The notes under the pieces: generated by a model
Databases searched by the model: none
Told to the model about the DNA's origin: nothing
Seen by the model: only the letters and a program-made list of their open reading frames with translations
Shown here: in pieces, positions 40,601 to 49,594 of the stretch
How the letters are laid out: the number at the start of each line of letters is the position of its first letter
How positions within the stretch are numbered: position 1 is the first letter of the stretch
Assembly (NCBI GenBank): GCA_000381565.1
Contig: KB906724.1
Location: forward strand, 1,026,350 to 1,090,349
Length of the DNA stretch: 64,000 nucleotides
Direction of reading: 5' to 3'
From: Oxalobacteraceae bacterium AB_14
Lineage (GTDB): Bacteria; Pseudomonadota; Gammaproteobacteria; Burkholderiales; Burkholderiaceae_D
Position numbers and translations under genes: made by a program

Positions 40601-43600
40601 GATCTGGTCGCTGCTCAGGTTGACGATCTGGATGTTGCTCAACGCGGCGATCTGGGCGGTGCGCAGCGCGCCGATCTGCTCCGGCAGCAGGGCGGCCAGC
40701 TGGTCGGAGCCCAGGGCGCGGATCTGCGCCGTGGTCATGCCGCCGATGGCGCCCAGGCTAACCAGTTGGTCGGTGGTCAGCAGCGCCACCTGGTTCGCCT
40801 TCAGCGACGCCACCTCGCGGCTCGTCAGCGCGCCGATCTGGTCGCTGGTGAGCGCTTGCAGCTGGTCGCTCTTGAGCGCCTGCAGCTGCGCCGACTTCAG
40901 CAGCGGGATGTCGCCGGCCTCGATGGCGGCGATCTGGTCGGTGTCCAGGCCGGCCAGCGCGGCCACGCTGAGCGCGGCCAGCTGGGCGCCGCTCAGTTCG
41001 ATGATCTGGTCGCTAGTGAGCACCGATGCCTGCAGCGACGACAGGGCGCCGATCTGGCGCGTGCTCAGCAGGTCGATGTCGAGCAGCGACAGGTTGGCGA
41101 TGCGGGTGGTCGACATGGCGGCGATCTGCAGCGTCGAATACTCGGCCAGGTTGCCCAGCGCGCCGGACTGGTCGTTGCTGAGCACGGCCAGCTGGGCCTG
41201 TGTGAAGGCGGCGATGTCGGCCGCGTCGAGCGCGTGCAGCTGGTCGGTCAGCAGCGCCTGCATCTGGTCGGTGCTCAGGGCGCGCAGCTGGGTGCTGCTC
41301 ATGGCGGCCAGGTCGAGCGCCTCGATGGCGACGATCTGGTCGGTGCTCATGGCCTTGATCAGCGCGACGCTGAGGGCGCGGATCTGCGCGGTCGACAGTT
41401 CGATGATCTGGTCGCTGTTCAGGCCGGGCGCCTGGACGTTGCTCAGCGCCGCCACTTGCTTGGTGCTCAGCGTGGCGAAGCGCTGCGCCGTCAGCGCCGA
41501 CAGCTGGTCGCTGTTGAGGGAGCGCACTTGCAGCGTGGTCAGCGCCGTCAAGCTGGCCAGCGCGTCGATCTGGTCGCTGCTCAGGTAGCTCAGCTGGCGG
41601 GTCGTCAGGGCGGCGATTTCAGCGCTGGTGAGCACGCTGCACTGCTGCAGCGACAGCGCGCCCAGCTGGTCGCTGCCGAGCGCCACCAGCTGGCTGCTCT
41701 TGAGCGCGGCCACTTCGCTGTCGGTCAGCGCGGCGATCTGTTCGGTGGCGAGGGCGGCGATGACGGCGGCGGACAGCGCGCGCAGCTGGGCCGTGCTGAG
41801 CACCGGGATCTGGTCGCTGCTCAGGTAGCGGATCTGGGCGGTGGTGAACGCGGCGATCTGGGCGGTCTTGAACGCGGCGATCTGGTCCGGCGTCAGCGCG
41901 ATGATCTGGTCGCTCGACAGGCCGCTGATCTGGCGCGTGGCGAGGCCGGCCAGGCTGCCCAGCGCGGCGAACTGGTCGGTGCTGAGGGCGGCCAGCTGGC
42001 GCGTGGTCAGCGCGGCGATCTCCTGCGAGGTGAAGGCGGCCAGCTGGGCCGGCGTCAGCGCGGCGACCTGGGCGGTGCCCAGGGCGGCCACCTGGTTGGT
42101 CTTGAGCGCGGCGATGTCGGCCAGCTCGATGGCGGCGACCTGGACGACACTGAGCGCGGCCAGCGCGGCGGTGCTGAGGCCGCGGAACTGTTTGGTTTCC
42201 AGCGCGACGATCTGGTCGGTGGTGAGCGCCTGCAGCTGGCCGCTGGCCAGCGCGTTGAGCTGGGTGGTCTTGAGCGTGGCGATCTGCGCCAGACCGAGGC
42301 TGGCGATCTGGTCGCTGGTGAGGGCCCTGATCTGGCCGCTCGTCAGCGGCGCCAGCGAGCCCAGGCTGTCGATCTGGGTCAGCGCCAGGCTGGCCACCTG
42401 GCGGGTGGTCAGGCTGGCCAGCGTGCGCGTGCTGAGGGCGGCGAACTGGCCGGCCGTCAGCGCCGCCAGCTGGTCGCTCGACAGCGCCGTGATCTGCTGG
42501 GTGGCCAGCGCGGCCACGTCGGCCTCTTCGATCGCGGCGATCTGCGCGGTCGACAGCGCGGCCAGCGTGGCCGCCTTCAGGCTGCGCACCTGGGCCGTGC
42601 TGAGGGCGACGATCTGGTCGGTGGTGAGCGCGCCCACTTGCGCGCTGGTCAGGCCGGCGATCTGGCTGGTCTTCAGGGTGACGATCTTGTCCAGCGCCAG
42701 GCTGGCGATCTGGTCGGTGGTGAGGGCGGCGATCTGCTTGCTCGTCAGCGGCGCCAGCGTGGCGAAGCTGGCCACCTGGTCGGTCGACAGGGCGGCGATC
42801 TGGCGCGTGCTCAGGCTGGCGATGTCGCGCGTGCTCAGCGCGCCGAACTGGGTCGGCGTCAGTTCGCTCAGCTGGAGCGTGGTCAGCGCCGTGATCTGGC
42901 GCGTCGACAGCGCCTGCAAGTCCTCCAGTTCGATGGCCTGCACCTGGTCGGAGCCCAGCGCGGCGAGCTGGTCGCTGCTCAGGGCGCGGAACTGGGCGGT
43001 GCTCAGCGCGACGATTTCGGCCAGCGTCAGCGCGACGATCTGGTCGGTGGTCAGCGCGGCCACCTGGCGCGTGGACAGGCCGGCCAGGATGGCCAGCGGC
43101 AGCGAGGCGATCTGGTCGGTCGTGAGCGCGGCGATGGCGGCCGTCGAGAAACTGGCCAGCGAGCTGAGGGCGCCGAGCTGGTCGCTGCTCAGCGCCGCCT
43201 TCTGGTCGGAGCTGAGGGCGGCGATTTCCTGCGTCGTCAGGGCGCCGATCTGCAGCACGCTCAGGGCGGCGATCTGGTCGCTGCCCAGATTGACCAGCTG
43301 GCGCGTGCTCAGCGAGGCCAGCTCGGTGCCCGTCAGCGCGGCGATCTGGTCGGTGCTCAGCGCCGCCATATTGGCGGCGGCGATGCCGCGCAGCTGGGCC
43401 GCGATCATGCCGCGGATCTGGTCGGTGGTCAGGGCCACCAGCTGGTCGGTGCTGAGGGCGCCGATCTGCTTGGTGCTGAGGGTGCGCAGGTCGGCCAGGC
43501 TCAGCGTGGCCAGCTGGTCGCTGCTGAAGGCGGCCAGCTGCTTGGTGGTCAGCGCGCTCAGGGTGGCGAGGGCGTCGATCTGCTCGCTGTTCAGCCCGGC

Positions 43601-46441
43601 GATCTGGGTGACGCTCAGCGCGGCGATCTCGGCGGTGGTCAAGACCCGCAGCTGCTGCGTGGACAGCGCCGCCAGCTGGTCGGTGGTCAGCGCCGCCAGC
43701 TGGCGCGTGCTCAGCGACACCAGGTCGGCGTTGCGCAGCGCGGCGATCCGGTCCAGGCCGAGCGCGGCGATGGCGCTGGTGCTCAGCGCGCGCACCTGGG
43801 CGGTCGACATGGCCAGCACCTGGTCGCTGCTGATCGCGGCGGCCTGGTCGGCGGTGAGGACGGCCACTTGTTTGCTTTCGAGCAAGGCGAAATCGGCCGG
43901 CGTCAGCTGCGCGATCTGGTCGCTGGTGAGGGCGGTGATCTGCTTGGTCGCCAGCGGGCCCAGGCTTGACAGCGCGCCGATCTGGTCGCTGCTGAGCACG
44001 GCCAGCTGGTCCGGCGTCAGGGCGCGGATTTCGCCGGTGGTGAAGGCGGCCAGCTGGGCCAGGGTGAGCGCCGCCACCTGGTCGGTGCTCAGGTGGGCGA
44101 TTTGGGCGGTGCGCAGGGCGCGGATGTCGCGCGTCTCGATGGCCGCCACGGCGTCGGTGCTCAGCGCGGCCAGCGCGCCGGTGCTCAGCGCCATCAGCTG
44201 GGCGCTGTTGAGCGCGACGATCTGGTCGGTGGTCAGCGCCTGCAGCTGGTCGCTGGTGAAGCCGGTGAACTGGCGGGTGGTCAGGCTGGTCAGGTCGGCG
44301 GCCGTGATGCTGCCGATCTGGTCGGTGGTGAGCGCGCGGATCTGGCGCGTGGTCAGCGCGGTCAGGAAGCGCAGCGCGTCGATCTGGTCGCTGCTGAGCG
44401 CCTGCACCTGGTCGGTGGTCAGCGCCGCCGTGTCGGCCGAGTTCAACGCATAGATCTGGGCGGTGTACAGCGCCGCGATCTGGTCGGTGCCCAGCTTGTT
44501 GATTTGCTGGGTGTTGAGGCCGGCGATGTCGCGGGTCTCGATGGCGACGATCTGGTCGGTGGTGAGGGCGGCGATGGCGACCGAGTTCAAGCCGCGCAAC
44601 TGGGCGGCGCTCAGCGCGACGATCTGGTCGGTGGTCAGCGCCTGGATCTGGTCCGAATTCAGCGCCCGCAGCTGGCCGGTGGCCAGCGTGGCCAGGTTGT
44701 GCGTCGACAGCGACGCCATCTGGTCGGTGGTGAAGGAGCTGATCTGGCGGCTCGCCAGGCCCGCCAGCGTCGACAGCGCGTTCAGCTGGTCGGTGGTGAG
44801 CACGCTGATCTGGTCGGTGCTGAGGGCGCCGACGGCGCTGCTCGTCAGCGCGGCGAACTGGTCGGTGAGCAGCACCACCAGCTGGTCGGTCGACAGGCGC
44901 ACGATCTGCGCCGAGCGCAGGGCGGCGATGTCGCGGGTCTCGATCTGGCCGATCTGGTCGCTGGTGAGCAGGTTGAGCATGGCGCTGCTCATGGCGCTGT
45001 ACTGGGCCGCCGTCAGCGCGATGATCTGGTCGCTGCCCAGCGCTTGCACCTGGTCGGCGCTCAGCGCCGCCAGTTGCGCGCTGCTGAGGGCGGCGATGGT
45101 CTTGGTGGTCAGTGCGCTCAGCTGGTCGGTGGTCAGCGCCTGTATTTGAAGCGTGCGCAGCGGCGCGAGGGTCTTCAGCGCGACGATCTGGTCGGTGGTC
45201 AGCGACGCCAGCTGGTCCGGCAGCAGCGCGGCCTCGTCGGCGGTGCTCAGCGCGGCGATCTGGTCGGTGGACAGCGCCACCAGCTGGTCGCTGGCGAGCA
45301 CGCGGATCTGCACGGTGGTGAGCACGCGGATGTCGCGCGTCTCAAACGCCAGCATCTGGTCGGTGGTCAGCGCGACCAGCAGGTCGGTGCTCAGGGCGGC
45401 CACCTGGCCGGTCGACAGCGCGACGATCTGGTCGGTGTTGAGCGACTGCGCCTGCTCGGCGCTGAGCGCCGCCAGTTGCGCGCTGCCGAGGGCGGCGATG
45501 GTCTTGGTGGTCAGCGAGGTCAGCTGGTCGGTGCTCAGCACGCCGATCTGGGCGGAGTTGAGCGCGGCCAGCGAACTGAGCGCGTTGAGCTGGTCGGTGC
45601 TCAGCACCGGCAGCTGGTCGGTGGTCAGCGCCGCGATCTCATTGCTGCGCAGCGCGTGCAACTGGTCGGTGCCCAGGCCGGCCAGCTGCAGCGCGGTCAG
45701 CGCGCCGACCTGGTCGCTGTTGAGCCAGATCAGGTCGCGGGTTTCCAGCGCGGCGATCTGGTCGCTGCTGAGGTTGACCAGCGAGGCGGTCGACAGCCTG
45801 CTCAGTTGCAGCGAGCCCAGGGCGGCGATCTGGTCGGTGGTGATGGCGGCCAGCTGGTCCAGGGTCAGGGCGTTGAGCTGGCCGGTGGTCAGCTGCGCCA
45901 GCTGGGCGGTGGACAGCGACTGGATCTGGTCGGTGGCGATGGCCTGCACGGCGCTGGTGCTGAAGGCGCGCAATTGTTGGCTGGCCAACGCGCCGAGCTG
46001 GTCGCTGGTCAGGCTGGCGACCTGGTCGGAGCCGAGCGCGCTCAGCTGGGCGGTCGACAGGGCGCGCAGGTCGACTGTTTCCAGCGCGCCTATCTGGTCC
46101 GAGCTCAACAGGTTGAGCTGGGCGCTGGTCAGCGCCTGCATTTCGCGGCTGCTGAGGGCGACCAGCTGGTCGGTGCCGAGCGCGGTGATCAGGTCGGTGT
46201 TGAGCGCGGCCACCTGCGACTGGGTCAGCAGCGGGACATTGTCGGTGGTCAGGCCGGGCAGGGCGTCGGTGCTCAGGTAGTTCAGTTGCCGGGTGGTGAT
46301 GGCGCGCACCTGGGCCGAACTCATGACGCCGAGCTGGTCGGAGCTGAGCGCCTGCATGTCTTCGGTCGTCAACAGGCCGATCTGCGCAACCGTAAGGCTG
46401 ACGATCTGGTCGGTTGTGAAATACGTAACGATCGAAGTCAT
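37634..46441 (-). CDS. Giant octapeptide-repeat protein with C-terminal EF-hand-like calcium sites
   Basis: A 2935-residue protein of unknown function. From residue 4 to about 2670 it is made of octapeptides of the pattern [ST][ST]xQ[IL]xxL. Sixteen octads plus one hexad form a 134-residue unit repeated about 20 times. The C-terminal 265 residues are different: SPLILDLNSDGIRTLGL, then DRNHDGQINDGSE, DSNHDGVVDRKD and DANADGVSQGDE, which are EF-hand-like loops found in large secreted calcium-binding proteins. There is no signal peptide or membrane segment; export by a type I system is a guess. The start MTSIV at 46441 has GGGAG nine bases upstream. An ATG at 46468 lacks one. It lies 85 bases after fliR on the same strand. 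Confidence 0.8.
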   Translation of the reverse strand: MTSIVTYFTTDQIVSLTVAQIGLLTTEDMQALSSDQLGVMSSAQVRAITTRQLNYLSTDALPGLTTDNVPLLTQSQVAALNTDLITALGTDQLVALSSREMQALTSAQLNLLSSDQIGALETVDLRALSTAQLSALGSDQVASLTSDQLGALASQQLRAFSTSAVQAIATDQIQSLSTAQLAQLTTGQLNALTLDQLAAITTDQIAALGSLQLSRLSTASLVNLSSDQIAALETRDLIWLNSDQVGALTALQLAGLGTDQLHALRSNEIAALTTDQLPVLSTDQLNALSSLAALNSAQIGVLSTDQLTSLTTKTIAALGSAQLAALSAEQAQSLNTDQIVALSTGQVAALSTDLLVALTTDQMLAFETRDIRVLTTVQIRVLASDQLVALSTDQIAALSTADEAALLPDQLASLTTDQIVALKTLAPLRTLQIQALTTDQLSALTTKTIAALSSAQLAALSADQVQALGSDQIIALTAAQYSAMSSAMLNLLTSDQIGQIETRDIAALRSAQIVRLSTDQLVVLLTDQFAALTSSAVGALSTDQISVLTTDQLNALSTLAGLASRQISSFTTDQMASLSTHNLATLATGQLRALNSDQIQALTTDQIVALSAAQLRGLNSVAIAALTTDQIVAIETRDIAGLNTQQINKLGTDQIAALYTAQIYALNSADTAALTTDQVQALSSDQIDALRFLTALTTRQIRALTTDQIGSITAADLTSLTTRQFTGFTSDQLQALTTDQIVALNSAQLMALSTGALAALSTDAVAAIETRDIRALRTAQIAHLSTDQVAALTLAQLAAFTTGEIRALTPDQLAVLSSDQIGALSSLGPLATKQITALTSDQIAQLTPADFALLESKQVAVLTADQAAAISSDQVLAMSTAQVRALSTSAIAALGLDRIAALRNADLVSLSTRQLAALTTDQLAALSTQQLRVLTTAEIAALSVTQIAGLNSEQIDALATLSALTTKQLAAFSSDQLATLSLADLRTLSTKQIGALSTDQLVALTTDQIRGMIAAQLRGIAAANMAALSTDQIAALTGTELASLSTRQLVNLGSDQIAALSVLQIGALTTQEIAALSSDQKAALSSDQLGALSSLASFSTAAIAALTTDQIASLPLAILAGLSTRQVAALTTDQIVALTLAEIVALSTAQFRALSSDQLAALGSDQVQAIELEDLQALSTRQITALTTLQLSELTPTQFGALSTRDIASLSTRQIAALSTDQVASFATLAPLTSKQIAALTTDQIASLALDKIVTLKTSQIAGLTSAQVGALTTDQIVALSTAQVRSLKAATLAALSTAQIAAIEEADVAALATQQITALSSDQLAALTAGQFAALSTRTLASLTTRQVASLALTQIDSLGSLAPLTSGQIRALTSDQIASLGLAQIATLKTTQLNALASGQLQALTTDQIVALETKQFRGLSTAALAALSVVQVAAIELADIAALKTNQVAALGTAQVAALTPAQLAAFTSQEIAALTTRQLAALSTDQFAALGSLAGLATRQISGLSSDQIIALTPDQIAAFKTAQIAAFTTAQIRYLSSDQIPVLSTAQLRALSAAVIAALATEQIAALTDSEVAALKSSQLVALGSDQLGALSLQQCSVLTSAEIAALTTRQLSYLSSDQIDALASLTALTTLQVRSLNSDQLSALTAQRFATLSTKQVAALSNVQAPGLNSDQIIELSTAQIRALSVALIKAMSTDQIVAIEALDLAAMSSTQLRALSTDQMQALLTDQLHALDAADIAAFTQAQLAVLSNDQSGALGNLAEYSTLQIAAMSTTRIANLSLLDIDLLSTRQIGALSSLQASVLTSDQIIELSGAQLAALSVAALAGLDTDQIAAIEAGDIPLLKSAQLQALKSDQLQALTSDQIGALTSREVASLKANQVALLTTDQLVSLGAIGGMTTAQIRALGSDQLAALLPEQIGALRTAQIAALSNIQIVNLSSDQIIALSTADMRALSTRVLAALTTDQVAAIELADIAALRSAQLAALTTDQIAAVTTDQIASLATGAIAALTPKQVAALTTDQIVNLTAAQFRALSTKTIATLSTDQFVAIELADLAMLRSGQIRALTSDELVSMTTTQLTNLSTAQIAALSTAQLNFLTADQFVLLGSLGTLNTNQVATLSTDRIQALSDDQLGALSSKQLAALSSRQLQAFTTHQIQQLSQLQWRALSTAALRGLYSDQLAALEAEDLAGLKTSQIASLSTLQISLLSVEQIGLLTTAEVAALTSLQAKALTTDQLAGLATLAGLTTLQVGALTTDQLVSLNGDQLATLRTAQIKALTKTQLQAIGTDQLAGLSTAQVRALSVAALAGLSTDQIQAIEGEDIAALSSLQLNALTKTQFSSLTLAQVGSLATQQIARLSAVDIAVLSTEQLNMLSTLGVLNAGQVAALTTDQLGAIDVDHFATLRSAQIAALSARQMALLSTDQLGTLSTQQARGLNMATLSTDQIVSLNIDAVAALSSAQLATLKTNQLGALTGTQFAALSTRSLAGLTVTQIRGLGTDQLAALGTLSAFKPTQMAGLTSDQIVGLSVDMINGLRTAQIAAFGSTQSLGLTTAQISSLDPTLVAALSASALNALNADQIHSLDGNDIVALKTAQLSSLTPTTIANFSAVQVAAFTTAQMRALKATQIKALTLEQIAALTVTEISVLAATQVCALTADQHAALTAEQLAVLPLGSPLILDLNSDGIRTLGLDAGVKFDLYADGERLNTGWVGQGDGLLALDRNHDGQINDGSELFGTATNSSGGGKARDGFAALAELDSNHDGVVDRKDGQFGDLRVWIDANADGVSQGDELKTLASLGIASLTVDAVKVSELDNNNWIGLRSSYTGTDGTVSQMADVWFLASRAAQASALTQAINDYGQQAGVADGGGSAGGQLTPAATATASSLAGKVAALAGQLQHYDATTSLSGSASAGEQDWFRKQNSAGGILAAK
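38426..46430 (-). repeat. 402-base higher-order tandem repeat, about 20 copies
   Basis: A landmark octad (the one carrying Glu, as in IETRDIAAL) recurs at plus-strand positions 40509, 40911, 41313, 41715, 42117, 42519, 42921, 43323, 43725, 44127, 44529, 44931, 45333 and 45735, always 402 bases apart. One copy (40269 to 40509) is only 240 bases and lacks the hexad. The first copy is 336 bases. Within each copy the unit is 24 bases. Confidence 0.93.
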
Positions 46442-46526
46442 TGTTCTGTTCTCCCGGGAAGCTTCCATGATACGCGCATAATTGCCTCATGGAAACCAAA
46501 AATCACTGCTAGGCTATTGAATTTCG

Positions 46527-47369
46527 CTATGGGCGCGGCCCCGGAGGCCGAACCGGCAAGTTTGCCGGTGAGACCACGCCAGGGCGCTGCGACCAGGTGC
46601 GCGGCATCAGCCGCGCGCGTTCCAGGCCTTGCAAAAACAGGTTTTGCACGGGCGTCGCCAGGTACGGGAGCGTCATGGCGATGACCAGCAAACCTACACC
46701 TAAAGTAATCGGAAATCCGATGCCAAACAAATTCAGTTGCGGCGCCGCGCGTGTCAGGATGCCCAGCGCAACGTTGGTAATCAGTAAAGCTGCGACGATG
46801 GGCAGCGACAGCTGCACACCGGTGCTGAAAATCGTGCCGCCCCAGTCGGCCAGCTGCTTGAAGCCGCCGCCGTAGACCGGCGAGGCCGACACCGGCAGCG
46901 TGTAAAAACTTTCCACCAGCACCGACAGCAGCACCAGGTGGGCGTTCACCGCCAAAAACGTCATGGTCGCCACCAGCGCCAGGAACTGGCTGATCGCCGA
47001 GGAGCGGCCCTGGGTGTTGGGGTCGAAAAACGTCGCGAACCCCAGGCCCATGGTCAGACTGGAAATTTCTCCCGCCATCTCCACCGCGGCAAACACGATG
47101 CGGATACTGAAGCCCATCGCCAGCCCGATCAGCATTTCCTGCGCCAGGATCAGCAGCCCGGCCAGCGACATCGGGTCCGAGCCCGGCAGCAAGGGCACGG
47201 CCGGCGCCACCACCATGGCCAGCAGCACGCCCAGGCTGAGCTTGACCGAGGCCGGCACGCTGGAATTGCCGAACAGCGGAGACGCCGCCAGCAGGCCCAG
47301 GATGCGCGTCAACGGCCACAGCAAACCGGCGATCCACAGATTGATATCGGCAGTGGAGAACGAAATCAT
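46527..47369 (-). CDS. fliR: Flagellar export gate protein FliR
   Basis: Membrane export-gate subunit, 280 residues, with about six hydrophobic segments. Family blocks include LGVLLAMVVAPAVP, EMLIGLAMGFSIRIVFAAVEMAGE and GFATFFDPNTQGRSSAISQFL. The C-terminus has a short Pro/Arg-rich extension. Ninety-six bases separate it from fliQ. The giant repeat gene follows on the same strand. Confidence 0.95.
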   Translation of the reverse strand: MISFSTADINLWIAGLLWPLTRILGLLAASPLFGNSSVPASVKLSLGVLLAMVVAPAVPLLPGSDPMSLAGLLILAQEMLIGLAMGFSIRIVFAAVEMAGEISSLTMGLGFATFFDPNTQGRSSAISQFLALVATMTFLAVNAHLVLLSVLVESFYTLPVSASPVYGGGFKQLADWGGTIFSTGVQLSLPIVAALLITNVALGILTRAAPQLNLFGIGFPITLGVGLLVIAMTLPYLATPVQNLFLQGLERARLMPRTWSQRPGVVSPANLPVRPPGPRP

Positions 47370-47465
47370 GAGGCGTTTTCCCTATTTATTTCCACCGAGC
47401 ATCAGCTTTCTTGTTTTAAGTCGACTTCTTGTTGAATAGTAAATTATTGCATCTTGGCAAAATTT

Positions 47466-47735
47466 CTAGCCGACCAGGCCGGGAATGCCGCCGAACACTT
47501 CGCGCATATAGTCGAGCATGACCGACAGCATCCACGGCCCGGCCACCACCAGCGCCACGAAGATGCCGACCAGCTTGGGGATGAAGGACAGCGTCGCCTC
47601 GTTGATCTGGGTGGCGGCCTGGAAGATGCTGACCACCAGGCCGATGATCAGCGCCACCAGCAGCATCGGCGCGGCGATCATCAAGGTCACCTCCATCGCG
47701 TGGCGGCCCATCGTCATCACACTTTCCGGTGTCAT
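47466..47735 (-). CDS. fliQ: Flagellar export gate protein FliQ
   Basis: Small export-gate subunit of 89 residues with two membrane helices (ALIIGLVVSIFQAATQINE and FVALVVAGPWMLSVM). This is the exact family size. It lies nine bases after fliP. Confidence 0.96.
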   Translation of the reverse strand: MTPESVMTMGRHAMEVTLMIAAPMLLVALIIGLVVSIFQAATQINEATLSFIPKLVGIFVALVVAGPWMLSVMLDYMREVFGGIPGLVG

Positions 47736-47744
47736 GGCGCTCTC

Positions 47745-48521
47745 CTAGTAAAAACTCTGGGCCAGCGAACCGAGCAAGAGTTGCCATCCGTCCACCAGCA
47801 CGAACAGCATCAGCTTGAACGGCAGCGAGATCACGGCCGGCGACATCATCATCATCCCCATCGACATCAGTACAGAGGCGACCACCATGTCGATAATCAG
47901 AAATGGAATAAAGATGGCGAAGCCGATCTGGAACGCGGTTTTCAGTTCGCTGGTGACGAAAGCGGGCACCAGGATGCGCAGCGGCACGTCTTCCGGCCCC
48001 TGCAGCGCGGGGCTGCGCGACAATTTGACGAACAAGGCCAGGTCGGCCTGGCGGGTTTGCCTCATCATGAAAGTTTTTAATGGGGCCGCACCCTTGTCCA
48101 TGGCCGCGCTCATGTTGATCTTGTTTTCCTGCAGCGGCAGGTAGGCTTCGGTGTAGATCTTGTCGAACGTGGGGCCCATGACGAACAGGGTCAGGAACAG
48201 CGCCAGCCCGACCATCACCTGGTTGGGCGGCGCCGACTGCGTGCCCAGCGCCTGGCGCAGCAGCGACAGCACGATGATGATGCGGGTGAAGCTGGTCATC
48301 AACAACAGCGCCGCCGGGATGAAGGTCAGCGCCGTCATCAGCAGCATGGTCTGGATCGGCAGCGTGTAGCTGGTGCCGCCGCCCGGCGCCGGCGCGGCGT
48401 TGAAGGCCGGGATGCCGATGCTGGAATCGGCGCCGGCCGCGAGCGGCAGCGCCAGCGCGGCCAGCATCAACAGGGATTTGACGGCCGTGGCCGGGGTGAT
48501 GCCGGCCTGCTTATTTGCCAT
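47745..48521 (-). CDS. fliP: Flagellar export gate protein FliP
   Basis: Core of the export pore, 258 residues with a cleavable signal peptide ([16 protein letters not shown]). Blocks [31 protein letters not shown] and [22 protein letters not shown] are diagnostic. The start overlaps the fliO end by 11 bases. Confidence 0.97.
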   Translation of the reverse strand: MANKQAGITPATAVKSLLMLAALALPLAAGADSSIGIPAFNAAPAPGGGTSYTLPIQTMLLMTALTFIPAALLLMTSFTRIIIVLSLLRQALGTQSAPPNQVMVGLALFLTLFVMGPTFDKIYTEAYLPLQENKINMSAAMDKGAAPLKTFMMRQTRQADLALFVKLSRSPALQGPEDVPLRILVPAFVTSELKTAFQIGFAIFIPFLIIDMVVASVLMSMGMMMMSPAVISLPFKLMLFVLVDGWQLLLGSLAQSFY

Positions 48522-49128
48522 TGCGCTTGTCTATCGTTTGTTTGAACCATACGGCGAAGTTGGCGGTCGGCAGTGCGGCGGCGGTGGCCGCCTCGCTGCT
48601 TTCCTGGCGCGGCATGGTGGCCAGCGCGTTCATGCGGCCCGGCGAGGCGCCGACCACGATCCATTGTTCGCCCACTTCCACCACCAGGATGCGCTCGCGC
48701 GTACCGACGCTGAGCGCGCCGACCAGCTTGACGTTGCTGTTGCCGCCGCCGAAGTTCCTGGGGCCGTAGCGCTTCAGGAACCAGGCCAGGCCGACCAGCA
48801 GGGCCAGCACGAACATCAGCGCCAAGGTGGTTTGCAGCAGGCCGCCGCCGGCCGATGCGGCCGACGCCTGCGGGGTGGGGATGGTCATCGCCAGCGGACC
48901 GGCGGGGGCGGGGGACGCCGTGGCCGCCGGGGCCGGCGCCGCAGGAGCGTCAGCCGCGGCGCTGGCCGGGGCGATGGCCGGCGTTGCCGGGGGGGGCGCT
49001 GCGGTGGCAGCCGTCGAGGCGGCCACATGCCGGCCGCCGATGGTGCCCGACACGCTGCGCTGGGCCATTGCAGGCGCGGCGGCCAAGGCCGCCGCGAGGA
49101 TCAGAGCTAAAGTCAGTCGCTGTGTCAT
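48511..49128 (-). CDS. fliO: Flagellar export gate assembly protein FliO
   Basis: Helps FliP assemble. The 205-residue product has a signal peptide ([16 protein letters not shown]), an Ala/Pro-rich periplasmic linker, one membrane segment (about 98-116, [19 protein letters not shown]) and a short cytoplasmic domain ([21 protein letters not shown]). The family is variable, so place between fliN and fliP weighs heavily. It overlaps fliN by four bases. Confidence 0.92.
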   Translation of the reverse strand: MTQRLTLALILAAALAAAPAMAQRSVSGTIGGRHVAASTAATAAPPPATPAIAPASAAADAPAAPAPAATASPAPAGPLAMTIPTPQASAASAGGGLLQTTLALMFVLALLVGLAWFLKRYGPRNFGGGNSNVKLVGALSVGTRERILVVEVGEQWIVVGASPGRMNALATMPRQESSEAATAAALPTANFAVWFKQTIDKRNGK

Positions 49129-49550
49129 TTATTGAGTTTTCGGATGCGTTCGGACGGCGTGATGATGTCGGTCAGGCGGATACCGAACTTGTCGTTCACC
49201 ACCACCACCTCGCCCTGGGCGATCAGGCAGCCGTTGACCAGCACGTCCATCGGCTCGCCGGCCAGGCCGTCGAGCTCGACCACCGAGCCCTGCGCCAATT
49301 GCAGCAGGTTCTTGATGGCGATCTTGGTGCGGCCCAGTTCGACCGTCAGCTGGACCGGGATATCGAGGATGAAGTCGATATCGTTATGGGTCTCGGTCTT
49401 GCTCGGGGTGCTGGAAAAATCCGTGAACACGGCGGCGCTGGCCGCCTGCGACTGCTGTTTCTCCAACGCGGCCGCTTCCGCCTGGGCTTGCTCGGCAATG
49501 GCCGCGCCCCACGGATCGTCGTCCATCGTATCGTCTTGATTATCCGACAT
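49125..49550 (-). CDS. fliN: Flagellar motor switch protein FliN
   Basis: C-ring subunit, 141 residues. The C-terminal SpoA domain (about 62-138) is clear: DIPVQLTVELGRTKIAIKNLLQL, LDGLAGEPMDVLVNGCLIAQGEVVV, GIRLTDIITPSERI. The N-terminal half is acidic and disordered, longer than in the shortest family members. Forty-four bases from fliM. Confidence 0.95.
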   Translation of the reverse strand: MSDNQDDTMDDDPWGAAIAEQAQAEAAALEKQQSQAASAAVFTDFSSTPSKTETHNDIDFILDIPVQLTVELGRTKIAIKNLLQLAQGSVVELDGLAGEPMDVLVNGCLIAQGEVVVVNDKFGIRLTDIITPSERIRKLNK

Positions 49551-49594
49551 GCTTCTCTCCTGTATTGCGGTCGCCGGCAGCGGTTGCGCCGGTG

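Noticed and set aside
37667..43969. 2100-codon open frame on + opposite the giant gene, and others like it
   Set aside because: They arise because the 24- and 402-base repeats keep other frames free of stops. The minus-strand frame has a start, a ribosome site and a recognisable C-terminal domain.
38426..46430. CRISPR-like or satellite DNA reading of the regular repeats
   Set aside because: The unit is coding throughout, with no unique spacers, and period 24/402 follows codons.
46442..46468. Upstream ATG (46468) for the giant gene
   Set aside because: No ribosome site at proper distance; the ATG at 46441 has GGGAG nine bases upstream.
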